This document shows positions 33,425 to 41,136 of a DNA stretch of 64,000 nucleotides, piece after piece. Position numbers and translations under genes: made by a program. Position 1 is the stretch's first letter. Every line of letters begins with the position of its first letter. Where the stretch lies: NCBI GenBank assembly GCA_030038395.1, contig JASHOZ010000064.1, positions 1 through 64,000 of the forward strand, given 5' to 3'. A model generated the notes under the pieces. It had not been told where the DNA came from, searched no databases, and saw only the letters and a list, made by a program, of their open reading frames with translations. The stretch comes from Nitrososphaerales archaeon (lineage in GTDB: Archaea > Thermoproteota > Nitrososphaeria > Nitrososphaerales > Gagatemarchaeaceae).

Positions 33425-33637
33425 CTACTGGAAGTCGGCCTTCTTGCTGTAGAATGGGAGGACCTGGTCGATGACGTCCACCGAGGAGATCAGCATGCTC
33501 CTGCAGCAGTATCGCTTCAGCCCGAGGTCGTCAAGCACCTTGGCAGGGTCCTCGCCGTCCCTTACCTTCGCCTGGAAGGTGTTGAACTTGTCCCCGATCA
33601 AGTTTCCGCAGGTAAAGCACCGAATGGGTATCATCAT
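33425..33637 (-). CDS. rpoN: RNA polymerase subunit N (Rpb10 homologue)
   Basis: A 70-residue zinc-bundle subunit. [20 protein letters not shown] and [14 protein letters not shown] provide CxxC and CC ligands of the atypical Rpb10 zinc site. It sits between S9 and S2, as in most archaea. Confidence 0.97.
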   Translation of the reverse strand: MMIPIRCFTCGNLIGDKFNTFQAKVRDGEDPAKVLDDLGLKRYCCRSMLISSVDVIDQVLPFYSKKADFQ

Positions 33638-33643
33638 GGGACT

Positions 33644-34075
33644 CTACCTGTAAGACTTCTGCCTCTTCCGTCGAGCCCCGGGGCCTCCAAACTTCTTCGG
33701 TTCCGCCTGTCTCGGGTCACCCGAAAGCAGGTATTTATTGTATGCATTCATCCTTTCCCTGACTTCGTTCCCTCGGACCTGGTCGACGAATGCCCTTGCG
33801 ATTGCCATCGCCGCGGCGTCAGCTTGCCCCATGAAGCCCCCCCCAGAAACGCTCACGTCGACGTCGAATCTCTCCCTAACATCCTTCGCCACGAGCGCCG
33901 GTCCGAGCATGTGCAGCCTTGCTGGCTCCGGCTCCCAGAGCTCTACCGGAATTCCGTTGACGCGGATGCGCCCCGCGCCGGGCTGTATGGCGGCTGTCGC
34001 CCTGGCTGTCTTCCGCGCTCCGGAATAGAGCTTCGGTGGCTTCCTTGCGGCCACCTTTGGTGACTGTGCTGCCAA
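33644..34075 (-). CDS. rps9: Ribosomal protein uS9
   Basis: A 143-residue small-subunit protein. YSGARKTARATAAIQPGAGR, VDVSVSGGGFMGQADAAAMA and the basic tail FGGPGARRKRQKSYR are diagnostic. The terminal Arg reaches the P-site tRNA in homologues. It follows L13 without any spacer. Confidence 0.97.
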   Translation of the reverse strand: MAAQSPKVAARKPPKLYSGARKTARATAAIQPGAGRIRVNGIPVELWEPEPARLHMLGPALVAKDVRERFDVDVSVSGGGFMGQADAAAMAIARAFVDQVRGNEVRERMNAYNKYLLSGDPRQAEPKKFGGPGARRKRQKSYR

Positions 34076-34528
34076 CTACCGATTCCACCCTAGCGTCTTG
34101 GCCAGCTCTTCCATGGTGACGTATACCGGGACGGGTCGTGTCGCCGCGGCGTCCTTGAACTGGGTTAGCTTCGCCGCGTCCAACCCCCCCGGAGTCCCCA
34201 CGTAGACCCTGAGTCTCTTCATCGCAGACGCGCCCTTGGCCTTCTTCCGAGGCACCATCCCCCTGACCATCCGCTTCAGAATGTTGTCCGGCCTGCGCGG
34301 GTGGATTGGTCCGTAGATGGGGTTAACGTGACTGGCTATCTCCAGCTTGGCCTGCCACTCCCGGACGACGGAGGCGCGAGAACCGGAGAGCAGCGCTTTC
34401 TCTGCGTTGACGACCACCACCTTCCTGCCAGAGAGCAGCAGCTTCGCCACCTTCGAGGACAGCCTCCCCGCAATCTGGTTGGTGGCGTCCACATACACCG
34501 CGCTCTCACTGGACAATCCTGACACCAC
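34076..34528 (-). CDS. rpl13: Ribosomal protein uL13
   Basis: About 145-150 residues. YVDATNQIAGRLSSKVAKLL, GRKVVVVNAEKALLSG and MVRGMVPRKKAKG are uL13 motifs. GTG 34528 overlaps the L18e 3' end by 23 nt; an in-frame TTG at 34516 is a good alternative that would give a smaller overlap. S9 starts directly after the stop. Confidence 0.95.
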   Translation of the reverse strand: MVSGLSSESAVYVDATNQIAGRLSSKVAKLLLSGRKVVVVNAEKALLSGSRASVVREWQAKLEIASHVNPIYGPIHPRRPDNILKRMVRGMVPRKKAKGASAMKRLRVYVGTPGGLDAAKLTQFKDAAATRPVPVYVTMEELAKTLGWNR

Positions 34529-34823
34529 TCCCCTTTGGATACCTTGCGAGGAACTGCTCCACCGAGAGCGGCGACCCTCCCGCCGCCTTCAGCTTCGACC
34601 TGGCGCTCTCAGAGAATGAGAACGCTCCGACCACCAGCTTCCTGTCGACAGAGCCCCCACCGAGGACCTTTCCGGGCACGAAGACCGCTTCCGCGTCCCC
34701 AGCCGCGTGCCTCACTCGGCTGAGGTTGACCTGGACAGCCGAGCTCCTCGGCCTAGATAGCATCTCTGCCGCCGCGCTCCAGATAGGCGCGTGGTGCTCC
34801 TTCCCCGCCCTCTCAAGCATCAC
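34506..34823 (-). CDS. rpl18e: Ribosomal protein eL18
   Basis: A 105-residue large-subunit protein of the L15/L18e fold. APIWSAAAEMLSRPRSSAVQ, FVPGKVLGGGSVDRKLVVGA and SESARSKLKAAGG are the family blocks. It lies between RpoD and L13, the canonical archaeal order. Confidence 0.96.
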   Translation of the reverse strand: MMLERAGKEHHAPIWSAAAEMLSRPRSSAVQVNLSRVRHAAGDAEAVFVPGKVLGGGSVDRKLVVGAFSFSESARSKLKAAGGSPLSVEQFLARYPKGSGVRIVQ

Positions 34824-34855
34824 GGTCGCCTGCCGATGCAGGGGGTTGTCCGCCG

Positions 34856-35494
34856 TCAGCTCGCAGAGGCCCCCAGTGACACCTGAATCTCCTTGAGTTT
34901 CTTTTCGAGAAGCTCAATCGCCTTCGTGACTATCGCTCTAGCCGGGAGCGCGCCCCCAGACTCCACCATGAGGGTGTATACCCCTTCACCCTTCCCTTCA
35001 GTGAGCACCGCGACCGTGCACGGCTGCCACTTCGCGTGCTCCTTCCCCTTCCCCAGTCGCGCGTAAGCCTCCAACTTGACTGACTGCCCCTGGGCGAGCT
35101 TGACTATGGGAATCGACTCGCTCACCGGGCGGACGTCCCTGTCCTCGGAGACCAGGTCGCCGGAGTATACGGTCGACACCCTCTCCTTCCCCTTCGAATC
35201 GAGGACGAACAGCACTCTGCACTTGTGGCACCCGAGCGGGTTCCCGCAGTCACACTCCTCAGGGAGGTTGTACCGGTTCAAGTCCGTTCGTATCGGGACC
35301 ATTCCGAGCCTGTGGGCGAGGATTTCGTCATACAGAACGGAGGAGTTCTCGAGGATGACGACGTCGTCTATTGCCATCGACGGGACCTCAGCGATGCAGA
35401 AGCGCCTGACGGCGTTCGCATATGACCTGTCGATCCCTTCCAGCTGGAGCGTGACAGAGTTCGGAGACTCCTCTACGACCTTGACCTTAACCAA
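34856..35494 (-). CDS. rpoD: RNA polymerase subunit D (Rpb3 homologue)
   Basis: A 212-residue assembly-platform subunit. SYANAVRRFCIAEVPSMAID, LAHRLGMVPIRTDLNRYNLP and the insertion CDCGNPLGCHKC (a CxC and CxxC pair like the zinc loop of yeast Rpb3) are visible. It lacks a ferredoxin-type cluster domain. In most archaea rpoD follows S11 in one operon; here S13-S4-S11 are divergent on the plus strand, so rpoD begins its own unit. TTTTTAACC on the minus strand near 35565-35573 is a distant TATA candidate. Confidence 0.96.
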   Translation of the reverse strand: MVKVKVVEESPNSVTLQLEGIDRSYANAVRRFCIAEVPSMAIDDVVILENSSVLYDEILAHRLGMVPIRTDLNRYNLPEECDCGNPLGCHKCRVLFVLDSKGKERVSTVYSGDLVSEDRDVRPVSESIPIVKLAQGQSVKLEAYARLGKGKEHAKWQPCTVAVLTEGKGEGVYTLMVESGGALPARAIVTKAIELLEKKLKEIQVSLGASAS

Positions 35495-35646
35495 CGAACA
35501 CGCCCGCTAGGTTGGAATACATGCTCATGAAACGCCGCGTTTCGGACGCCGGAGACGAGTTCTGGTTAAAAACCTTTAGCGGCATGTCGCTGATTCTCCA
35601 GCCGTCCGGGAACCGACTCTCTCAACTGATCATCCACCCTTCAAGA

Positions 35647-35654
35647 CTTATAAC
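35647..35654 (+). promoter_or_regulatory. TATA box of S13 operon
   Basis: CTTATAAC is centred about 29 nt upstream of the TTG start of S13 at 35680. The message would be leaderless with a TTG initiation codon. Confidence 0.65.
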
Positions 35655-35679
35655 CTAAGTGCGTCCGGGACGCTAAGAT

Positions 35680-36177
35680 TTGTCGGCCGCCGTTGAGTTC
35701 AGGCACCTGGTCAGGGTGGCGGGGAGAGACCTCGACGGGAGCAAGAAACTCATTGTGGCGCTATCTGACCTGCGGGGCGTCGGCTATAACTTCTCAAGTG
35801 TGGTCACGTCAAGGCTCGGGCTCGACCCGAGGGCCAGGCTCGGCAGCCTCAGCGAGGATCAGGTGCACCAGGTGGAGGCGGCCTTAGCGACCGCGGCGAA
35901 GTCCGACCTGCCGAAGTGGTACTACAACAGGAGAAACGACCCTTACACCGGTGAGTCGAAGCAGCTGCTGGGTTCCGACCTCGACTTCGTAATGAAGGGG
36001 GACATTGACGGCGAGAAGAACGTGCAGAGCTGGAAAGGGGTCAGGCACAGCCTTGGCCTGAAGGTCCGTGGCCAGAGGACGAGGACAACGGGGAGGAAAG
36101 GGAGGACGGTAGGGGTGCGGAAGGCCGCCCTGATCGCGGCTGCCAAGGAAGCCGGGGAAAAGAAGGAAGAGAAGTAA
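35680..36177 (+). CDS. rps13: Ribosomal protein uS13
   Basis: A 165-residue small-subunit protein. FRHLVRVAGRDLDGSKKLIV, LSDLRGVGYNFSS, the lineage-typical KWYYNRRNDPYTGE block and the HSLGLKVRGQRTRTTGRKGR RNA-binding segment identify it. The start is TTG 35680. The C-terminus is a short Lys/Glu tail. S4 follows after 3 nt. Confidence 0.96.
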   Translation: MSAAVEFRHLVRVAGRDLDGSKKLIVALSDLRGVGYNFSSVVTSRLGLDPRARLGSLSEDQVHQVEAALATAAKSDLPKWYYNRRNDPYTGESKQLLGSDLDFVMKGDIDGEKNVQSWKGVRHSLGLKVRGQRTRTTGRKGRTVGVRKAALIAAAKEAGEKKEEK

Positions 36178-36180
36178 GTC

Positions 36181-36753
36181 TTGGGAGATCCGAGGAAAGC
36201 GAGGAAGCAATACAGCCGCCCGCGCAGCCCCTGGAGGGCGGACCAGCTGGCCCAAGAGCTCTACCTCCTCGGAACGTTCGGTCTCCGGAACAAGCGGGAA
36301 CTATGGAAGACACAGACGCACCTGAGCTCTGTCAGGAAGCAGGCTAGGACTCTCCTGGCCGCGACGGAGCAGGTCAGGCTGAGGGAGGAGAAGAAGCTCC
36401 TCGACAGCCTCAGAAGAGGGGGTCTAGTGCGAGAGGAAGCGACGCTTGACGACATACTAAGCCTCACTGTGGAGGACGTCCTTGGAAGACGACTGCAGAC
36501 CATGGTCTACAAGAAGGGGATGGCCGTCTCGCCTCTCCACGCGAGGCAGCTAATCATCCACGGCCACGTCAGGGTGGGGGGGCGCATAATCACGGTTCCG
36601 GGATACGCGGTGGGTCATGCCGAGGAGGGGGCGGTGGCGCTGGTCGGTGCGCCGGCTCAGGAGCCCCGGCCTGAGGGACAAGCACCGGAGAGCCCCGCGC
36701 AGACCGAGGCAGGCGTACAGGAGGTCGGCGCGCCGCCGGCCCAGGCAGAGTGA
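36181..36753 (+). CDS. rps4: Ribosomal protein uS4
   Basis: A 190-residue small-subunit protein. [35 protein letters not shown] and the S4 RNA-binding domain with [15 protein letters not shown] and TVPGY are archaeal S4. The C-terminal 30 residues are a Pro/Glu/Ala-rich low-complexity tail not usually present, so this copy is extended. The start is TTG 36181; the stop overlaps the S11 GTG (GTGA). Confidence 0.95.
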   Translation: MGDPRKARKQYSRPRSPWRADQLAQELYLLGTFGLRNKRELWKTQTHLSSVRKQARTLLAATEQVRLREEKKLLDSLRRGGLVREEATLDDILSLTVEDVLGRRLQTMVYKKGMAVSPLHARQLIIHGHVRVGGRIITVPGYAVGHAEEGAVALVGAPAQEPRPEGQAPESPAQTEAGVQEVGAPPAQAE

Positions 36754-37166
36754 GATGGTTGGCCTCCGAGGAAGAGATCGCGAAGGACAGGTGGGGGGTC
36801 GTCCACATCTACTCGAGCTACAACAACACGATAGTCCACATCACCGACCTGACGGGCGCGGAGACGATATCGTTCTCCTCCGGAGGGAGACACGTGAAGG
36901 CTGACAGGTTCGAGTCGTCCCCGTACGCCGCGATGCGCAGCGCCTCCGCGGCATCCGACGTCGCAAAGGCGAAGGGGATCAACGCGGTGCACATCAAGGT
37001 GAGGGCGGTAGGTGGGACCGGGCCCCGCACGCCGGGCCCCGGAGCGCAGGCCGCCATCAGGGCCATAGCAAGAGCTGGCTTCAGGATAGGAAGAATCGAG
37101 GACGTCACGCCGATTCCGCACGACACGACGAGGAAGAAGGGCGGCCGCAGGGGAAGAAGGGCCTAG
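36750..37166 (+). CDS. rps11: Ribosomal protein uS11
   Basis: A 138-residue small-subunit protein. [57 protein letters not shown] and the basic tail [12 protein letters not shown] are diagnostic. The start is GTG 36750, coupled to S4. RpoD, its usual next gene, is absent downstream; instead a convergent regulator gene ends 3 nt later. Confidence 0.96.
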   Translation: MRWLASEEEIAKDRWGVVHIYSSYNNTIVHITDLTGAETISFSSGGRHVKADRFESSPYAAMRSASAASDVAKAKGINAVHIKVRAVGGTGPRTPGPGAQAAIRAIARAGFRIGRIEDVTPIPHDTTRKKGGRRGRRA

Positions 37167-37169
37167 AGA

Positions 37170-38117
37170 TCAGGCGCGACTGAGGACCTCGACCGAGTCG
37201 ACTTTTCCGTCCCCGTCCCTGTCGACGCCGCGGAGCACCGACGCGTAGGCCCCGCCCCGGTAGTCCCCGAAGAGCTGGTCGGCCTGGTTGCAGAGCCCGA
37301 CAATCGCGGCCTTCGTCCCCGCCCCGGCGAGCCCTGCTGCCACTATACAGGTGCTCCCCTTCAGCCATGGATTCTCGACCTTTGCCAGCAAGCAGTCGAA
37401 CTCAGAGTTGTACGACCTGCCATGTCCGTCGACGATTGAACTCCAGAACCCTCCTTCCTTGAACCTGACTGGGAGACGCGGGTTCAGCTCCTCCGCAACG
37501 ACGTTGTTCCTCGGCCCTCCGACGACTATTAGGTTGGCCCCCCTGAGGCTCTCTGCCTTCACGTCGACGTCGAGCTTGACGGGGAACTTCCGAGGTACCC
37601 GGACGAACTGGCCGAGAGCGAACCCGAGCTGAACGGCGTAGTGTCCGTCCCGTGCCTGCGTCCCCGACGTCCCGTGCTGGACCGGCGAGCCCACGACGAT
37701 CCATCCGTCGAAGTCCCCTTCCCTGATGAACTCTCCGAAGAACTTGGCAAGCCCCTTCGGCCCGGGGACCTGTTGAGATGCAGGGAGCCGCTCTCCTTTC
37801 ACGGCGAACTCGACGGCGTAGCCGTCGGTCGAGAGCTCGAAGAGGTTGGCCTCCCCGCCCCTGACTGACTTCCTCCCCACCTGGGCCACCAGGCCCGCCT
37901 TCTCCAACCTCCCCATGTGATAGTAGACGGTCTGATGGTGCACCTTGAGCGCCCTCGCGATTTCGGCCGGGTAGAGCGGCCCCGTCGAGAGGAGAGCCAA
38001 GATCTTCTGCCCGACCTTTCCCGATGCGGCCCTGAAGGGGTCGGGGCTTTCAGCAACCATCACGCGCTTCGCGGTCTGGTCGGCGGAGTCCGCGCCTAGG
38101 AGTAGCCCTTCGCGCAT
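37170..38117 (-). CDS. ArsR-type winged-helix protein with C-terminal S-layer-like domain
   Basis: A 315-residue protein. Residues about 30-95 form a winged helix: LSTGPLYPAEIARALKVHHQ, then TVYYHMGRLEKAGLV. The rest belongs to an archaeal domain seen with S-layer-like proteins: RDGHYAVQLGFALGQF, IVVGGPRNNVVAEELN, GFWSSIVDGHGRSYNSE, AGLAGAGTKAAIVGL, ending in DRDGDGKVDSVEVL, which resembles a Ca-binding DxDxDG loop. No signal peptide. It is divergent from glmS across a region with three CGACCAT sites and a TATA-like element at 38138-38148. It probably regulates itself and perhaps glmS; this is inference. Confidence 0.8.
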   Translation of the reverse strand: MREGLLLGADSADQTAKRVMVAESPDPFRAASGKVGQKILALLSTGPLYPAEIARALKVHHQTVYYHMGRLEKAGLVAQVGRKSVRGGEANLFELSTDGYAVEFAVKGERLPASQQVPGPKGLAKFFGEFIREGDFDGWIVVGSPVQHGTSGTQARDGHYAVQLGFALGQFVRVPRKFPVKLDVDVKAESLRGANLIVVGGPRNNVVAEELNPRLPVRFKEGGFWSSIVDGHGRSYNSEFDCLLAKVENPWLKGSTCIVAAGLAGAGTKAAIVGLCNQADQLFGDYRGGAYASVLRGVDRDGDGKVDSVEVLSRA

Positions 38118-38132
38118 GGGAGCCGCGTCCTC

Positions 38133-38196
38133 CGACCATTAGAAAACGATTTTGCATGGTCGGGGCCGTCTTCGCCTCGCCAGGCTTCGACCATGC
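38133..38196. promoter_or_regulatory. Three CGACCAT sites between regulator gene and glmS
   Basis: CGACCAT at 38133-38139, GCATGGTCG at 38154-38162 and CGACCATGC at 38188-38196. The last two form a perfect 9-bp inverted repeat with a 25-nt spacer. The first site lies at the start or TATA region of the regulator gene. The layout looks like an operator region bound by a dimeric winged-helix protein. Confidence 0.5.
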
Positions 38197-38234
38197 ACGA
38201 CTGTGTCTGGGTGGTACATAAATTCTCTTGGCGG

Positions 38235-38243
38235 ATTTTATTA
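38235..38243 (+). promoter_or_regulatory. TATA box of glmS
   Basis: ATTTTATTA is centred about 28 nt before ATG 38267, implying a leaderless transcript. It supports the Met-Cys start over the longer reading from 38228. Confidence 0.6.
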
Positions 38244-38266
38244 CACCACACGTGCGTGGAGCTGAC

Positions 38267-40033
38267 ATGTGCGGGATAGTGGGCTGCGTCTCCGACGAGC
38301 CCGTGGCGGGCACGCTAGTCGACGGTCTGAGGCGGGTCGAATACCGCGGCTATGACTCCGCGGGCGTAGCGACCGTCAGCGGGGGGCGCATTCACGTCCG
38401 GAAGGGCGTGGGCCGGATAAGCGACATCGAGGCCAAGAAGAAGCTGACCGAGCTCAAGGGGACGACGGGCATCGCGCACACGAGGTGGGCTACGCACGGG
38501 GGGGTCTCGGAGCGCAACGCTCACCCGCAGACGTCGTGCGGCGACTCCGTGGCGGTCGTCCACAACGGGATAATCGAGAACTACGTCTCCCTCAAGAGGG
38601 GGCTCGTCGCGCGGGGGCACGAGTTCAGGAGCGAGACGGACACCGAAGTGATCGCGCACCTCATCGAGGAGGAGTACCTGAGGTCGAAGGAACCTCTGAG
38701 GGCGACCCTAGCAGCGACCAAGAAGCTTTCGGGGCAGTTCGCAATCGGTGTGGTCTTCAGCGACCGACCGGACGTAATCGTCGGGGCACGCAGAGACGCT
38801 CCGCTGATCGTCGGCGTGGGCGACGGAAAGACGTTCTTGGCTAGCGACGTGCTCGCGTTCATCGAGCACACGGACAGGTCGGTGTTCCTGGACAACCAGG
38901 AGGCGGTCGAGATCACGAAGGACTCCGTGAAGATGGTGACGGCGAACGGGAGGGAAGTCGTCAGGCGCCCCACACAGGTGGCATGGGAGCTCGCCGATAT
39001 CTCGAAGTCGGACTACGCGCACTACACGCTGAAGGAGATCAACGAGCAGGCGCGGACGGTGGCAGGGGCCGCGGTCCAAGAGCCTGGAAGGGTGGCGGCA
39101 TTCGCGAAGGCGCTCGTCGGCGCGAGCTCAATCTTCATCACGGGGTCGGGGACAAGCTACCACGCCGGCCTCTTGATGAAGTCGAGGCTGAACCAGGAGG
39201 CGGGGATCCGCTGCGACGCTATCGTCTCCGGGGAGCTCAGGGAGCATGACGGCCTCCTAGGGGACAAGTCCGTGGTGGTGGCGCTCTCGCAGAGCGGGGA
39301 GACCGCCGACGTCCTGGAGGCCGTCAGAGGCGCGAAACGTCGCGGCGCCAAGGTCCTCTCCGTGGTCAATGCAGCCGGTTCGACACTGGCGCGTGAAAGC
39401 GAGCTCGCCCTCCTCCTGAACTGTGGTCCCGAGGTGGGGGTGGCGGCGACCAAGAGTTTCACCGCCCAGGTGGTCGTAGCCAACATGGTCGTGGACGCCG
39501 TGCTCGGGAAGAGGCGCGCCGACGGCGTCGCGCAGCTCTCGAAGGCCGTTGCCGAGGTGCTCAAAACCGACCCGCTCGTGAAGAAGCTGGTGCAGAAGTA
39601 CAGGGACAGGTCGGACTTCTACTTCGTCGCCCGAGGCTATCAGAGCCCGGTCGCCCTTGAGGGGGCGCTGAAGCTCAAGGAGCTCTCGTACCTGCACGCC
39701 GAGGGGATGCCCGCGAGCGAGCTCAAACACGGCACACTCGCACTGATTGAGAAAGGGACGCCGGTCGTGATGATCAACCCAACGGGGCCCAACCACGCCG
39801 ACTCCTTGTCGAGTGCAGAAGAGCTGAGGGCGAGGGGAGCCGACCTCATCGGAGTCTCCGACGAGGAGGACGGCGTGTACAGGCACCTAATCCGAGTTCC
39901 GAAGGTCGAAGACAGGTTCATGCCGGTCGTGGAAGTGATCCCCTTGCAGCTCCTCGCGTACCACTTCGCAGTCGCGAGGAACAGGGACCCGGACTATCCG
40001 AGGAACCTGGCGAAGTCCGTGACAGTCAAGTAG
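38267..40033 (+). CDS. glmS: Glutamine-fructose-6-phosphate aminotransferase
   Basis: A 588-residue enzyme that makes glucosamine 6-phosphate from fructose 6-phosphate and glutamine, the entry to amino-sugar and surface-glycan synthesis. The N-terminal glutaminase starts MCGIVGC, with the nucleophile Cys directly after Met; RWATHG and HNGIIENY follow. Two SIS isomerase domains follow, with TGSGTSYHAGLL, ALSQSGETADVLEAV and ATKSFTAQ. The C-terminus NLAKSVTVK matches the family. The start fixed here gives Cys2 after Met removal, which is required for activity. It is divergent from a winged-helix regulator. Confidence 0.97.
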   Translation: MCGIVGCVSDEPVAGTLVDGLRRVEYRGYDSAGVATVSGGRIHVRKGVGRISDIEAKKKLTELKGTTGIAHTRWATHGGVSERNAHPQTSCGDSVAVVHNGIIENYVSLKRGLVARGHEFRSETDTEVIAHLIEEEYLRSKEPLRATLAATKKLSGQFAIGVVFSDRPDVIVGARRDAPLIVGVGDGKTFLASDVLAFIEHTDRSVFLDNQEAVEITKDSVKMVTANGREVVRRPTQVAWELADISKSDYAHYTLKEINEQARTVAGAAVQEPGRVAAFAKALVGASSIFITGSGTSYHAGLLMKSRLNQEAGIRCDAIVSGELREHDGLLGDKSVVVALSQSGETADVLEAVRGAKRRGAKVLSVVNAAGSTLARESELALLLNCGPEVGVAATKSFTAQVVVANMVVDAVLGKRRADGVAQLSKAVAEVLKTDPLVKKLVQKYRDRSDFYFVARGYQSPVALEGALKLKELSYLHAEGMPASELKHGTLALIEKGTPVVMINPTGPNHADSLSSAEELRARGADLIGVSDEEDGVYRHLIRVPKVEDRFMPVVEVIPLQLLAYHFAVARNRDPDYPRNLAKSVTVK

Positions 40034-40116
40034 CGGCGAATCCCTGGGGCCAGTCGCGTAAGGGAGACAGCCGCCCGTCGCGCAAAGCAATTAAGCAGTT
40101 GGTGCGACGCGACGCC

Positions 40117-41136
40117 GTGGTATCAAAGAAGGAAGTACTTTCGAAGCCTGTCGAGACCATCGAAGTCGGAAAGAAGAGCGTTTCGCGCCTTCTGGACGAG
40201 ATGGCCCAGACCGGCTTTCAGGGGAAGAAGCTAGGACAGGTGGCCGAGATATGGGCCGACATGGCGGTTCAGAGGGACTTGACCGTCTTCCTCGGTCTGA
40301 CAGGCTCCCTGAGCACGACAGGACAGTGGAAGATTGTCAAGTGGCTGGTCGAGAACAGGTACGTAGACGTCCTCGTCAGCACCGGAGCCAACATCTCCGA
40401 AGACATACTGGAGGCGCTGGGATACCACTACTACCAGGGGACGTGGCTAGCCGACGACGAGGAGCTTCTGCGGCTGAAGGTCGACAGGTTCTATGACGTC
40501 TACGCCGACGAAATGCAGTACAGGAAGCTCGAGAACACGATCTACAGGTACGCGAGCACACTCGACGACACGAAGGCCTACTCGACGAGGGAGTTCCTCC
40601 ATGGCTTCGGAGCGTTCCTCTCGAAGAAGGGGATTGACAGCATCGTAGCCGCCGCTTACAGGGCGGGGGTCCCAGTCTACTCCCCCGGATTGATAGACAG
40701 CGGGTATGGGGTCGCGCTGAGCCTCCTCAAGCGACAGAAGGGAAGGCTCGTCAGGCTGGACCAGACCAAGGACATGGAGGAGCTGGCGCAGATCGCGGAG
40801 AGGACAAAGAGGACGGGGGTCGTCTACCTAGGCGGCGGGGTCCCGAAGGACACCATCCAGCTCTCAACCATAATCAAGTCCCTGGCGAAGGGAGGGGAGG
40901 AGGAGACCCCTCACGAATACGCCATCCAGATAACGGCCGACAGCCCTCAGTGGGGGGGCCTTTCGGGGTGCACCCTGGAGGAGGCGGTGAGCTGGGGGAA
41001 GATCGCTCCCTCCGCCAAGAAAGCCACGCTGTACGCCGACATCACGCTGGCGCTCCCTATCGTGGCCCACGCCCTCAACGAGAAGGTCACGAAGCGCAGT
41101 CATCCCGCGGATCTCGGGTGGGTGTTCAGGCTCTAG
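40117..41136 (+). CDS. dys: Deoxyhypusine synthase
   Basis: A 339-residue NAD-dependent enzyme that transfers the aminobutyl group of spermidine to a Lys of aIF5A. DLTVFLGLTGSLSTTGQWKI, LVSTGANISEDILEALG and VVYLGGGVPKDTIQ are conserved, and SWGKIAPSAKKATLYADITL carries the active-site Lys. TATA-like CAATTAAG at 40088-40095 lies about 26 nt before GTG 40117, favouring that start over the TTG at 40099. The 3' end overlaps convergent purB by 11 nt. aIF5A itself is not in the window. Confidence 0.93.
   Translation: MVSKKEVLSKPVETIEVGKKSVSRLLDEMAQTGFQGKKLGQVAEIWADMAVQRDLTVFLGLTGSLSTTGQWKIVKWLVENRYVDVLVSTGANISEDILEALGYHYYQGTWLADDEELLRLKVDRFYDVYADEMQYRKLENTIYRYASTLDDTKAYSTREFLHGFGAFLSKKGIDSIVAAAYRAGVPVYSPGLIDSGYGVALSLLKRQKGRLVRLDQTKDMEELAQIAERTKRTGVVYLGGGVPKDTIQLSTIIKSLAKGGEEETPHEYAIQITADSPQWGGLSGCTLEEAVSWGKIAPSAKKATLYADITLALPIVAHALNEKVTKRSHPADLGWVFRL

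Noticed and set aside
37170-38117. Dockerin assignment from the DRDGDGKVD loop
   Set aside because: Only one copy of the Ca-loop is present, and the surrounding sequence fits an archaeal wHTH plus S-layer-like domain instead.
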